DNA from: Bacteroidales bacterium
GTDB lineage: Bacteria; Bacteroidota; Bacteroidia; Bacteroidales; UBA932
DNA length: 64,000 nucleotides
Assembly: GCA_016287075.1 (NCBI GenBank)
Contig: JAEEVC010000013.1
Coordinates: 20,007-84,006 of the forward strand
Direction: 5' to 3'
Shown: in pieces, positions 19,216-27,180 of the stretch
How the letters are laid out: each line of letters starts with the position of its first letter
Numbering within the stretch: position 1 is the stretch's first letter
Made by a program: the position numbers and the translations under genes
The notes under the pieces: model-generated
Databases searched by the model: none
The model's input: only the letters and a program-made list of their open reading frames with translations
Told to the model about the DNA's origin: nothing

Positions 19216-20758
19216 GGCTTTCCTCCGTTAAATGGGACGAGCGGCCGTTCACCGTGATGGCGCTGACGGGGCGCGCGGGGCAGAGGTTCTCGCAGGCGCC
19301 GCAACCGATGCAGCGCTCCTCGATGACGGTCGGGCGGCGCAGCGACTCCGGGTCGTCCGGGTTGACCTTGACCATCTTGATGGCCCCCACGGGGCATTTG
19401 CGGGCGCAGTTGCCGCAGGAGGTCCCCTGCGTCTCGACGATGCAGAGGTCGCGGTTCACCCGGGCGAGGCCGACGCGGTACTGCGTCTTCTCTTCTTTCG
19501 TGATTTTCAGGATGGCGCCCGTGGGGCAGACTTCGCTGCAGCGGACGCACTCGGGCCGGCAGTAGCCGCGCTCATAGGACATTTCCGGCTGCATCAGCCG
19601 GCGCAGGTCCGTGGAGGGGCGCAGCACGCCGTTCGGGCAGGCCGCCACGCAGAGCTGGCAGGCGGTGCAATGGGCGTAGAAGTCCTTGATACTCTTGGAC
19701 CCGAAAGGCGTTATGGGCATGTCGCGCTCCGGGATCTCCTTGTCGAGGATGGCGGCATAGCCTCCGTCCAGTTTCTTGCCCTGGGCACCGAGGGTGGCGC
19801 TGCCGAGGGCGAGGGCGGTGCCGGCGAGGAAGGCCCGGCGGCCTTCGCCGGAGCCGGATGCGCAGGCGGTCCCGGCCGCCTGGCCCTCCGTCGCGGCATC
19901 CTTCGTCCGGGCTTTCCGCCCATAGGCGAAACGGTAATGGATGGCGTCGGACTTGCAGGCTCCCAGGCAGTTGAAGCAGTCGACGCAGCGGCTGTGGTCG
20001 ATCTTTTTGCTGTCGATGTCGATGCAGGCGGCCTTGCAGTTGTGCTCGCAGACGCGGCAGCCCTTGCATTTTTCCGTGTCGATGAAGGGACGGAAAAGGG
20101 CGAGGCGCGAGAAGAAGCCCAGTGTCGTGCCGACCGGGCAGAGGGTGTTGCACCAGGTCCGGCCGTTCCGCCAGGCGAGGATGACGACCGCCACGAGCGT
20201 CGCGGCGGCGATGAGGAAGGTCGGCAGGCTCCGGAGCCAGACATCGCGGGGGTAGAGCACATACTTTCCGGCTCGCTCAAAGAGGGTTTCGACGAGGTTG
20301 CCGCCCCATAACACAATGGGCTGCAGGAAGTTCTGGACCATCCGGCCGTAAGCGCTGTACGGGGCCAGCAGGGCGACGAAGACCTGGACGCCGGCGACGA
20401 GCGCGGCGACGAACAGGACCCATACCCCGTACCGGAGCCATTTGCGTTCGGGCGACCAGTTGTACGGCTTGCGGTCCTTTTTCCGCCGCTTGCGGGCGAC
20501 GCTGACATGGGCCACGGCATCCTGGAAGACGCCGAGCGGGCAGATGACGGAGCAATAGATGCGTCCGAAGAGGAGGGTCAGCAGGATGAGCCCCGCGATG
20601 ACGGCGGCGTTGAGGGCCAGTACGGCCGGCAGGAACTGGATTCTCGCCATCCAGCCCAGCCAGCCGTGCAGGACGCCCGAAGCGTCGAGCAGCAGGAGCA
20701 TGATGCCGGTCCAGAAAAGGACGGCGAGGAGGACGCGGATTTTTTTCAGCATATGCAT
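19208..20758 (-). CDS. Membrane polyferredoxin, NapH-like with NapG-like 4Fe-4S tail
   Basis: 516 residues from the MHMLKKIRVLL start (20758; ATG at 20752 is equally possible). Upstream in-frame codons were rejected because the minus-strand -7 box TACATTTG lies at 20773-20780. The N-terminal half has about five membrane helices with CSVICPLGVF and CNTLCPVG, the NapH/NosR-type CxxxCP pairs. The soluble part has 4Fe-4S motifs CKGCRVCEHNCKAAC, CVDCFNCLGAC, CTACQLCVAACP, CRPECVRCSEVCP, CGNCARKCP and CIGCGACENLCP. A twin-arginine string GRRAFLAG in mid-protein followed by a hydrophobic stretch looks like an internalised NapG signal, suggesting a NapH-NapG fusion. It probably passes quinol electrons to the aldo/keto reductase. 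Confidence 0.85.
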   Translation of the reverse strand: MHMLKKIRVLLAVLFWTGIMLLLLDASGVLHGWLGWMARIQFLPAVLALNAAVIAGLILLTLLFGRIYCSVICPLGVFQDAVAHVSVARKRRKKDRKPYNWSPERKWLRYGVWVLFVAALVAGVQVFVALLAPYSAYGRMVQNFLQPIVLWGGNLVETLFERAGKYVLYPRDVWLRSLPTFLIAAATLVAVVILAWRNGRTWCNTLCPVGTTLGFFSRLALFRPFIDTEKCKGCRVCEHNCKAACIDIDSKKIDHSRCVDCFNCLGACKSDAIHYRFAYGRKARTKDAATEGQAAGTACASGSGEGRRAFLAGTALALGSATLGAQGKKLDGGYAAILDKEIPERDMPITPFGSKSIKDFYAHCTACQLCVAACPNGVLRPSTDLRRLMQPEMSYERGYCRPECVRCSEVCPTGAILKITKEEKTQYRVGLARVNRDLCIVETQGTSCGNCARKCPVGAIKMVKVNPDDPESLRRPTVIEERCIGCGACENLCPARPVSAITVNGRSSHLTEESHG

Positions 20759-20772
20759 GTGTGTGTCAGCAA

Positions 20773-20780
20773 CAAATGTA
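20773..20780 (-). promoter_or_regulatory. -7 box TACATTTG of the polyferredoxin operon
   Basis: It matches TAnnTTTG on the minus strand, about 20 bases upstream of the ATG at 20752. It lies only 12 bases from the oppositely directed box at 20793-20800, so the two promoters are almost back to back. Confidence 0.6.
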
Positions 20781-20792
20781 CGAAAAAAGCGG

Positions 20793-20800
20793 TAACTTTG
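20793..20800 (+). promoter_or_regulatory. -7 box TAACTTTG of rsgA
   Basis: It is an exact match to TAnnTTTG with only 7 bases to the rsgA ATG at 20808. Start-site geometry in this phylum would make the message leaderless or nearly so. No Shine-Dalgarno sequence can fit. Confidence 0.65.
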
Positions 20801-20807
20801 CGTCCGT

Positions 20808-21743
20808 ATGCCGAAAAAAGGAGAAGCGACGGTCGTCAAAAATGCGGGGAGCCACTTTCTGCTCTCCGAACTGCCTGCATGGGAATTGTTTCCGGCCGTC
20901 CTGCGCGGGAAGGTCCGGCTGAAGGCGAGCGAAATCACGAATCCCGTCGCCGTGGGCGACCGGGTCCGCTACAGCTGGGACGACGCCGATGAAAAGGCGG
21001 TCATCACGGAGATCCTCCCGCGGTCCAATTACGTCATCCGCCGTTCGACGAACCTCTCCCGCCAGGCCCACATCATCGCGGCCAATGTGGATATGGCCTA
21101 TGTGATTGTCTCCCTGTATTTTCCGGAGATCAAACTGCCTTTCCTCGACCGGATCCTCGTCACCTGCGGGGTGTACGGCATCCCCGTGACCATCGTCCTG
21201 AGCAAGGTGGATCTGTACCGGGCGGAAGCGGCGGAACAGATTGCGGCGTTCAGGGCCATCTACGAAGGAGCGGGATATACCGTCCTGGAGACCTCCGTCC
21301 GGACCGGGGAGGGGATCGATGCCCTCCGGGCGGCCTGCAAGGGGCGGATCAACCTGTTCTCGGGCGAATCCGGCGTGGGCAAGTCCTCGCTCATCAAGGC
21401 CGTGGACCCGTCCCTGGACCCGAAGATCGGCGCCATCTCCCTCGTCCACCTGCAGGGGAAGCATACGACCTCCCTCTATGAGATGTACCGCCTCGCGACC
21501 GGCGGCTATGTCATCGACAGCCCCGGCATCCGCGGCTTCGGCCTGGTGGACCTCGAAAAGGAGGAGATCGCCAAGTATTTCCCGGAAATGCTCTCCGCTT
21601 CGGCGGACTGCCGTTTCACCCCCTGCACCCATACCCACGAACCCGGCTGCGCCGTGAAGGCGGCGGTCGATGCGGGCACCATCAGCGCCGAGCGCTACAA
21701 CTCCTACCTCGGCATGCTCGAGGAGGACAAGAAATTCCGATGA
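20808..21743 (+). CDS. rsgA: Ribosome small-subunit-dependent GTPase RsgA
   Basis: 311 residues, the usual RsgA length. The circularly permuted GTPase order is visible: G4 (VLSKVDL) precedes the P-loop GESGVGKSSLI and the G3 region DSPGIRGFGL. The N-terminal OB-fold contains VAVGDRVRYSWDD. The C-terminal zinc site has Cys/His residues in CRFTPCTHTHEPGC. RsgA is a late 30S maturation checkpoint GTPase. Its TGA overlaps the next gene as ATGA, so the MATE gene is co-translated. Confidence 0.96.
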   Translation: MPKKGEATVVKNAGSHFLLSELPAWELFPAVLRGKVRLKASEITNPVAVGDRVRYSWDDADEKAVITEILPRSNYVIRRSTNLSRQAHIIAANVDMAYVIVSLYFPEIKLPFLDRILVTCGVYGIPVTIVLSKVDLYRAEAAEQIAAFRAIYEGAGYTVLETSVRTGEGIDALRAACKGRINLFSGESGVGKSSLIKAVDPSLDPKIGAISLVHLQGKHTTSLYEMYRLATGGYVIDSPGIRGFGLVDLEKEEIAKYFPEMLSASADCRFTPCTHTHEPGCAVKAAVDAGTISAERYNSYLGMLEEDKKFR

Positions 21744-23161
21744 GGCGCCTCGACAAGGAAATCCTTTCCCTCGCGGGGCCCAGCATCCTCGCGAACATCA
21801 CCGTGCCGCTCGTCGGCATGGTGGACATCGCCGTCGTGGGGCACCTCGGCGCCGCGGCGGTGCGGGGCGGCGGCAACGCCCTGACGACCGCCGCGCTGAT
21901 CGGCGGCATCTCCATCGGATCCATGCTGTTCGACCTCCTGTACTGGGGCTTCGGCTTTCTCCGGACGGGGACCGGCGGACTGGCGGCGCAGGCGTTCGGC
22001 CGCCGGGAAAAGGCCGGCTCTGGCCCGGATGCCGACCACGCCCGGCGCGACGAGGCGGATGTCCTCGCCCGCGCAGTCGGCATTGCCATGCTCTCCGGAT
22101 TGGCCCTCATCGCCGTGCAGTGGCTTTTCCTGCGCTTCGCCTTCCTGTTCATCGGCTGCTCCCCGGAAGTGGAGGCCCTCGCGATGCGGTATTTCCGCAT
22201 CCGGATCTGGGCGGCGCCGGCGACCCTGTCGCTGTTCGCCTTCAAGGGCTGGTTCATCGGGATGCAGGACACGGTCAGCGCCATGCGGGCGGACCTGCTG
22301 GTCAACGGGTTGAACATGGCCGCGAGCGCCGCCCTCGCTTTCGGGACGCCGCTCGGGTACGACGGCGTGGCCGCCGGCACGGTCATCGCGCAGTGGTCCG
22401 GCCTCCTCTTCGCCGCAGGTGTCGTCGCGACGAAATACCGCGGGGCGGTCTTTGCCGGCTATACGCTGCAGGACGCCCGTCGCGCGTTGCGCACGGATGC
22501 GCGCGCATTCTTTTCCATGAATATGGACCTCATCCTTCGCTCCGTCGGGATGATCGCCGTCTATATCGGCTTCACGGTCCTTTCCGCCCGTTTCGGCGAC
22601 GCGCTCCTGTCCGCGAGCGCCATCATCATGAAGCTGATGATGGTCTTCTCCTATTTCACCGACGGGTTCGCCTATGCCGGCGAAGCCCTGACGGGCCGTG
22701 CCATCGGCCTGCAGGACAGCCCGATGCTCCGGCAGACCGTCCGTTCGACCTTCGCCTGGAGCATGGGCGTCGTGGGCCTGTTCCTGGTCCTCTACGGGGC
22801 GTTCGGCCTTCCGATGGTCCGGCTGATGACCTCCGACCCGGCGGTCGTCGACACCTGCCGTCCCTTCCTGCCGTGGCTCCTGCTGATGCCCCTCGTCGGC
22901 TGTCCGGCCTTTACCTGGGACGGCATCTTCACCGGCGCGGCGGCCACCCGTCCGATGCGGGACGGCACCCTCCTTTCCGCCGTGGGCTTCTTCGGGATCT
23001 GGCTGCTCGGGCGCTCGCTCGCCGGCGCCTTCGGCGGCCTGGGAGGCGACCGCCCCGTCCAGCTGCTGATGGCGGCGTATTTCGCCCACCTCCTGATCCG
23101 TTCCGTCTGGCTCCACGCCGCCTACCGGAAGCAGGTTCCGGGCCGGATAGCCGGGAATTGA
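21740..23161 (+). CDS. MATE family efflux transporter
   Basis: 473 residues with about twelve predicted hydrophobic helices in two related halves, matching MATE (DinF-like) exporters. It begins with the typical DKEILSLAGPSILANITVPLVGMVDIAVVGHLG, of which GPSILANITVPLVG marks helix 1. These are cation-coupled drug or metabolite antiporters of the inner membrane. A short insertion rich in charged residues (GRREKAGSGPDADHARRDE) lies in the loop after helix 2 and is longer than in many homologs. The start overlaps the rsgA stop (ATGA), a common Bacteroidales arrangement. Confidence 0.92.
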   Translation: MRRLDKEILSLAGPSILANITVPLVGMVDIAVVGHLGAAAVRGGGNALTTAALIGGISIGSMLFDLLYWGFGFLRTGTGGLAAQAFGRREKAGSGPDADHARRDEADVLARAVGIAMLSGLALIAVQWLFLRFAFLFIGCSPEVEALAMRYFRIRIWAAPATLSLFAFKGWFIGMQDTVSAMRADLLVNGLNMAASAALAFGTPLGYDGVAAGTVIAQWSGLLFAAGVVATKYRGAVFAGYTLQDARRALRTDARAFFSMNMDLILRSVGMIAVYIGFTVLSARFGDALLSASAIIMKLMMVFSYFTDGFAYAGEALTGRAIGLQDSPMLRQTVRSTFAWSMGVVGLFLVLYGAFGLPMVRLMTSDPAVVDTCRPFLPWLLLMPLVGCPAFTWDGIFTGAAATRPMRDGTLLSAVGFFGIWLLGRSLAGAFGGLGGDRPVQLLMAAYFAHLLIRSVWLHAAYRKQVPGRIAGN

Positions 23162-23167
23162 AAGGAT

Positions 23168-23198
23168 TTTGCGTTTTCGGATTTTTTTCGTACCTTTG
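23168..23198 (+). promoter_or_regulatory. Promoter of the rplM-rpsI operon
   Basis: The -33 element TTTG is at 23168-23171 and the -7 element TACCTTTG at 23191-23198, with a 19-base spacer. This is the cleanest match in the window to the Bacteroidota housekeeping promoter. About 55 bases of leader precede the rplM start. Confidence 0.8.
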
Positions 23199-23258
23199 CG
23201 ACCCCTATAATGTGTAGGGATCGCAAATAATAGTTATAAACCATTAAAGATCAAGACA

Positions 23259-23711
23259 GTGGACACACAAAGCTACAAAACGGTATCGCTGAATGCAGCG
23301 ACCGTGAAGAAGGAGTGGGTGGTCATTGACGCGACTGATCTCGTTCTTGGTCGTCTCGCTTCGCGCGTTGCCCTTGTCCTCCGTGGCAAGAACAAGCCGG
23401 GCTTCACCCCGCACGTGGACTGCGGTGACAACGTCATCGTCGTCAATGCGGAGAAGATCCGTCTCCTGGGCAAGAAGATGACCGACCGGGTCTATGTGCG
23501 CTACACCGGTTATCCGGGCGGCCAGCGCTTCACGACCCCCCGCGAGATCCTCGCCAAGCGGCCCGCCGAACTCATCCGGAGGTCCGTCAAAGGGATGCTC
23601 CCCAAAACCCGTCTTGGTGACAAGCTCATCAACAACCTGTACGTTTATGCAGGTCCCGAGCACCCGCACCAGGCGCAGAACCCCAAAACCATCAAGTTAA
23701 ACGAAATCTAA
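23259..23711 (+). CDS. rplM: 50S ribosomal protein L13
   Basis: 150 residues, the standard length. It starts with GTG at 23259, giving MDTQSYKTVSLNAATV, which matches the conserved family N-terminus; no ATG fits. Hallmarks include WVVIDATDLVLGRLAS, KNKPGFTPHVDCGD and VKGMLPKTRLG. It is part of the large subunit and pairs with rpsI, which begins 9 bases downstream. Confidence 0.97.
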   Translation: MDTQSYKTVSLNAATVKKEWVVIDATDLVLGRLASRVALVLRGKNKPGFTPHVDCGDNVIVVNAEKIRLLGKKMTDRVYVRYTGYPGGQRFTTPREILAKRPAELIRRSVKGMLPKTRLGDKLINNLYVYAGPEHPHQAQNPKTIKLNEI

Positions 23712-23720
23712 ACAGAGCAA

Positions 23721-24110
23721 ATGGAACAGAAACACGCCCTTGGAAGACGTAAATCAGCCGTCGCTCGTGTTTATGCCGTGCCGGGTAAGGGCAACATCGT
23801 TGTCAACGGACGGGAACTGGCCGATTACTTCAAGGAGGCTTCCCTCCAGTACATCGTGAACCAGCCCTTCGAGGTTACCGGTACCGCAGGCCAGTTTGAC
23901 ATCAAGGTCACCCTCGTCGGTGGTGGTACCAAAGGCCAGGCAGAGGCCGCAAGACTCGGCATCGCTCGCGTGCTTTGCGAGATCGACAAAGAGGCTTACC
24001 GTCCCGCCCTCAAGGCCGCCGGCTTCCTCACCCGCGACCCTCGCGAAGTCGAGAGAAAGAAACCCGGTCAGCCTGGTGCACGCCGCCGCTTCCAGTTCAG
24101 CAAGCGTTAA
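23721..24110 (+). CDS. rpsI: 30S ribosomal protein S9
   Basis: 129 residues with the S9 landmarks GRRKSAVARVY near the start, GGGTKGQAEAARLGIARVL in the middle and a C-terminal basic tail ending FSKR that reaches the P-site tRNA. Second gene of the L13-S9 operon. Confidence 0.97.
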   Translation: MEQKHALGRRKSAVARVYAVPGKGNIVVNGRELADYFKEASLQYIVNQPFEVTGTAGQFDIKVTLVGGGTKGQAEAARLGIARVLCEIDKEAYRPALKAAGFLTRDPREVERKKPGQPGARRRFQFSKR

Positions 24111-24319
24111 TCGCCTGACGATCCTGGTTTACGCGCACAGTCCGGTTGCAAACCTGCAGACTTCGAGAGGGGATGTGAATTCCCGCGGACTACTGGAAAC
24201 AGGTTGCCGAGACTGCGGAAAATCCCGGAGACCGACTCCCTCGCTGCTCCGGAATTGATGAAAAGAGCCCGCCGAAAGCGGGATAGAAGTAAAAAACGAC
24301 ACAAACTATTTTACCAGAA
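24111..24319 (+). promoter_or_regulatory. Structured leader upstream of rpsB
   Basis: This 209-base gap separates rpsI from rpsB and holds no gene I can support. GCAAACCTG at 24148-24156 can pair with CAGGTTGC at 24200-24207 with one bulged A, enclosing a purine-rich loop. A second small hairpin CCCGC/GCGGG with loop CGAAA lies about 50 bases before the rpsB ATG. S2 is known in other bacteria to repress its own rpsB-tsf message through the leader; a similar role here is inference. No clear -7 box was found within it. Confidence 0.4.
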
Positions 24320-25138
24320 ATGGCAAGAACAAATTTCCAAGAATTGCTTGATGCAGGCGTACATTTCGGACACCTCGCCCGGAAATGGAACCCCAAGATG
24401 GCGCCGTATATCTTCATCGAGAGGAACGGTATCCACATCATCGACCTGCATAAGACGATCGTCAAGATCGACGAGGCTGCCGAAGCCATGAAGGAGCTGG
24501 CCCGCAGCGGCCGCAAGATCCTCTTCGTGGCCACCAAGAAGCAGGCCAAAGAAGTCGTGGCAGAAAAAGCTCTGTCCATCAATATGCCTTCCGTGACGGA
24601 ACGCTGGCCCGGCGGCATGCTGACCAACTTCCCGACCATCCGCAAGGCTGTCAAGAAGATGAATACCATCGACAAGATGAAAGAAGATGGTACCTTCGAA
24701 AAGCTCGCCAAGAGAGAGCGTCTCCAGGTCGAGCGCCAGCGCGCCAAGCTGGAGAAGAACCTCGGCTCCATCCGCGACATGAGCCGTCTCCCTTCCGCCC
24801 TTTTCGTCGTCGACGTCCAGAAGGAGGCCAACGCCGTCAAGGAAGCGAATCGTCTGAACATCCCGGTTATCGCCATGGTTGACACTTGTTGCGATCCCAC
24901 CACAATTGATTATGTGATCCCGGCGAACGACGATGCGACGAAGTCCATCGAAATCATCATGGATGTCCTCTGCAAGGCCATCCAGGAGGGTCTCGACGAG
25001 CGGAAGCTCGAGAAGGAGAAGACCGACGCGGAAGCGCCCGAGGCTGCTGAGCAGGCTGCCCAGCCGGCCAAGAAGCTCCGCCCGCGCCGTGCGACCAAGG
25101 TTGAAGTTGCGGAAGAAGCGCCCAAGGCAGAAGAATAA
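24320..25138 (+). CDS. rpsB: 30S ribosomal protein S2
   Basis: 272 residues. It begins MARTNFQELLDAGVHFGHLARKWNPKMAPYI, of which DAGVHFGHL is diagnostic, and contains ERWPGGMLTNFPTIRK and PVIAMVDTCCDP. The C-terminal 45 residues are a charged Ala/Glu/Lys extension typical of Bacteroidota S2. It is followed 26 bases later by tsf, the usual rpsB-tsf pair. Confidence 0.97.
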   Translation: MARTNFQELLDAGVHFGHLARKWNPKMAPYIFIERNGIHIIDLHKTIVKIDEAAEAMKELARSGRKILFVATKKQAKEVVAEKALSINMPSVTERWPGGMLTNFPTIRKAVKKMNTIDKMKEDGTFEKLAKRERLQVERQRAKLEKNLGSIRDMSRLPSALFVVDVQKEANAVKEANRLNIPVIAMVDTCCDPTTIDYVIPANDDATKSIEIIMDVLCKAIQEGLDERKLEKEKTDAEAPEAAEQAAQPAKKLRPRRATKVEVAEEAPKAEE

Positions 25139-25164
25139 TTCACCCCTTAAAGAAAGGAAACAGT

Positions 25165-26157
25165 ATGGCTATCTCATTAGCTGACATCAAGAAGCTGCGT
25201 GAAATGACCAGCGCCGGCATGATGGATTGCAAGAACGCGCTCACCGAGGCGGAAGGCGATTTCAAGCGCGCCGTCGAGATCCTGCGCGAGAAGGGCAAAT
25301 CCACCCTGACCAAGCGCGGTGACAACGAAACCACCCAGGGCGCCGTCCTCTCCCGCGTGGAGGGAGGCAAGGCCGTTCTCGTGTGCCTCGGCTGCGAGAC
25401 CGACTTCGTCGCCGCCACCCCGGACTTCAAGGCGCTCGCCGCCCAGATCGCGGACAAGGCGATTGCCGAGTTCCCCGCTGACCTCGAGGCCCTGAAGGCC
25501 GCGAAGCTCGCGGACGGCTATTCCATCGACGAGGATATCACCAACCAGGCCGGCAAGACCGGTGAGAAGCACATTCTCGCCTACTACGGCTCCCTCGAGG
25601 CCCCGTTCGTGGCCGAGTATGTCCACTTCAACGGCAAGCTCGGCGCCATCGTCGCCTTCAACAAGGAAGTCCCCGCCGACATCGCCCGCGGTATCGCCAT
25701 GCAGGTTACTTCGATGAACCCGGTCGCCGTCAACGCCGAGGCCGTCCCGGCCGAAGTGATTGAGTCCGAGCGCACCGTCGCCATCCAGAAGACCAAGGAC
25801 GAGCAGGTCCAGAAGGCTGTTGACGCCGCCCTGAAGAAGGCCGGCATCAACCCCGCCCACGTGGACAGCGAAGACCACATCGAGTCCAACACCGCCAAGG
25901 GTTGGCTCACCCCCGAGCAGGCCCAGCAGGCCCGCCAGATCATCGCCGAGGTCGGCGCCGCCAAGGCTGCCTCCCTCCCCGAGCAGATGATCATGGGGAT
26001 CGTGAATGGCCGTATCCAGAAGTTCCTCAAGGAGAACACCCTCGAGGAGCAGGAATACCAGCTCTCCGACGACAAGCAGACCGTCAAGGCTGCCCTCGCC
26101 GCCGTTGACAAGGAGGCCAAGGTTCTCGCGTTCAAGCGTTTCTCGCTCTCCGACTAA
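25165..26157 (+). CDS. tsf: Translation elongation factor Ts
   Basis: 330 residues. The N-terminal UBA domain carries TSAGMMDCKNALTEAEGD, the EF-Ts signature, followed by GCETDFVAATPDFKALA and the dimerisation-domain region MNPVAVNAEAVP. EF-Ts recycles EF-Tu-GDP. It is second in the rpsB-tsf operon and is followed by a strong terminator. Confidence 0.97.
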   Translation: MAISLADIKKLREMTSAGMMDCKNALTEAEGDFKRAVEILREKGKSTLTKRGDNETTQGAVLSRVEGGKAVLVCLGCETDFVAATPDFKALAAQIADKAIAEFPADLEALKAAKLADGYSIDEDITNQAGKTGEKHILAYYGSLEAPFVAEYVHFNGKLGAIVAFNKEVPADIARGIAMQVTSMNPVAVNAEAVPAEVIESERTVAIQKTKDEQVQKAVDAALKKAGINPAHVDSEDHIESNTAKGWLTPEQAQQARQIIAEVGAAKAASLPEQMIMGIVNGRIQKFLKENTLEEQEYQLSDDKQTVKAALAAVDKEAKVLAFKRFSLSD

Positions 26158-26180
26158 TTCCTTCTATTGGGGAAGTGACG

Positions 26181-26211
26181 GGAGGCTGTCCGCATGGGCA
26201 GCCTCCTTTTT
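26181..26211 (+). terminator. Rho-independent terminator of rpsB-tsf
   Basis: The 11-bp stem has arms 26181-26191 and 26196-26206 with one G-U pair and loop GCAT, followed by five Ts. It lies 23 bases after the tsf stop. Confidence 0.9.
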
Positions 26212-26473
26212 GATTGGATCGGACACGCTTGTGCGATGATGTCCATTATCGATGCTGCCGAGGTAGTCCCGGCCGATGTAGTGAATGCACCACGCGTCGG
26301 CGTTGTCGGTATAGGCCGTGGTGCGGATGTGTTGGATATCGCGTCTAATGCTCTTATGCATGAGGATATATAACGCTTTTCTGGTTATGGCAGTAAAGTT
26401 ATACTGTCACGCTTCAAAGCGTTGCACTTCAGAGTAGAATCCAGCTTTTGTTGTGCAGGTAAAAAAACTTTGC
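26212..26473. other. Gene-poor interval of lower GC
   Basis: I see no confident gene here. A 66-codon minus-strand frame (26164-26361) runs into the tsf terminator and has no recognisable product; it might be a gene remnant. An 8-bp inverted pair GCACCACG (26287-26294) and CGTGGTGC (26317-26324) could form a hairpin. The drop in GC begins here and continues into the DUF3990 gene, consistent with an inserted module boundary. Confidence 0.35.
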
Positions 26474-26481
26474 TATCTTTG
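26474..26481 (+). promoter_or_regulatory. -7 box TATCTTTG of the DUF3990/HTH pair
   Basis: Exact TAnnTTTG match 27 bases before the ATG at 26509. The upstream TTG-containing run at 26451-26455 could serve as the -33 element, with about 18 bases between. Confidence 0.6.
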
Positions 26482-26508
26482 TGGTGACACCACAGTGTGA
26501 CTTGCATT

Positions 26509-27180
26509 ATGGTTGAATTATATCACGGCTCCCAGAAGATAATCCGGCTCCCCATTTTTGGAGCGGGAAACCCGAGGAATGATTATGGCCCCGGATTGTA
26601 TTGCACGGCGGATGCTGACCTTGCAAAAGAATGGGCGTGCTCGGAAGAAGAAGATGGCTTTGCCAACAGGTACCAGATTGAAACAAACGGCCTTTCGCAC
26701 CTACACCTTAATGAGGGCGGATATAATATCCTGAATTGGCTCGCTATCCTTCTTGAAAACCGGACATTCGACCTGTCGCTGCCTACTGCTGTTCGGGCAA
26801 AAAAGTATATCCTTGACAATTTCCTGCCCGACTACCGGAAATACGATATCATCACCGGTTACAGGGCGGATGATTCCTACTTCTCTTTCTCCCGGGCTTT
26901 TCTCTCCAATGGAATAACCCTTGACCAGCTCAAGCAGGCAATGTCCCTTGGAAAGCTCGGTGAGCAGATTGTCATCAAAAGTCAGGTCGCTTTCGAACGG
27001 ATACACTTTGTCGAAGCAGTACCTGCCGATGCTTCAGTATATCATCCCCGGCGGATGCAGAGGGACAGGAGTGCCCGGCTGGCTTTCCAACAGATGCTTC
27101 AGGAAGATCCGGGCGCGAATGCAGTATATGTTTCGGATATAATTAAAGAAGGATGGAAAGAGGATGATCCGCGCTTATGA
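26509..27180 (+). CDS. DUF3990 protein, putative ADP-ribosyltransferase-fold toxin
   Basis: 223 residues from ATG 26509 (MVELYHGSQK); a GTG four codons earlier is less likely because family members begin almost directly with the LYHGS strand. LYHGS followed by DYGPGLYCTADADLAKEWA matches the conserved N-terminal motifs of DUF3990, a family placed in the ADP-ribosyltransferase clan, and EQIVIKSQVAFERIHFVEA near residue 165 matches its C-terminal strand. Such proteins often occur in toxin-antitoxin-like pairs. Its last 17 bases overlap the HTH gene. Codon use is more AT-rich than in neighbours, suggesting transfer. The target is unknown. Confidence 0.75.
   Translation: MVELYHGSQKIIRLPIFGAGNPRNDYGPGLYCTADADLAKEWACSEEEDGFANRYQIETNGLSHLHLNEGGYNILNWLAILLENRTFDLSLPTAVRAKKYILDNFLPDYRKYDIITGYRADDSYFSFSRAFLSNGITLDQLKQAMSLGKLGEQIVIKSQVAFERIHFVEAVPADASVYHPRRMQRDRSARLAFQQMLQEDPGANAVYVSDIIKEGWKEDDPRL

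Noticed and set aside
26164..26361. 66-residue minus-strand product downstream of tsf
   Set aside because: It runs through the tsf terminator, has no family resemblance and no promoter; at best a gene remnant.
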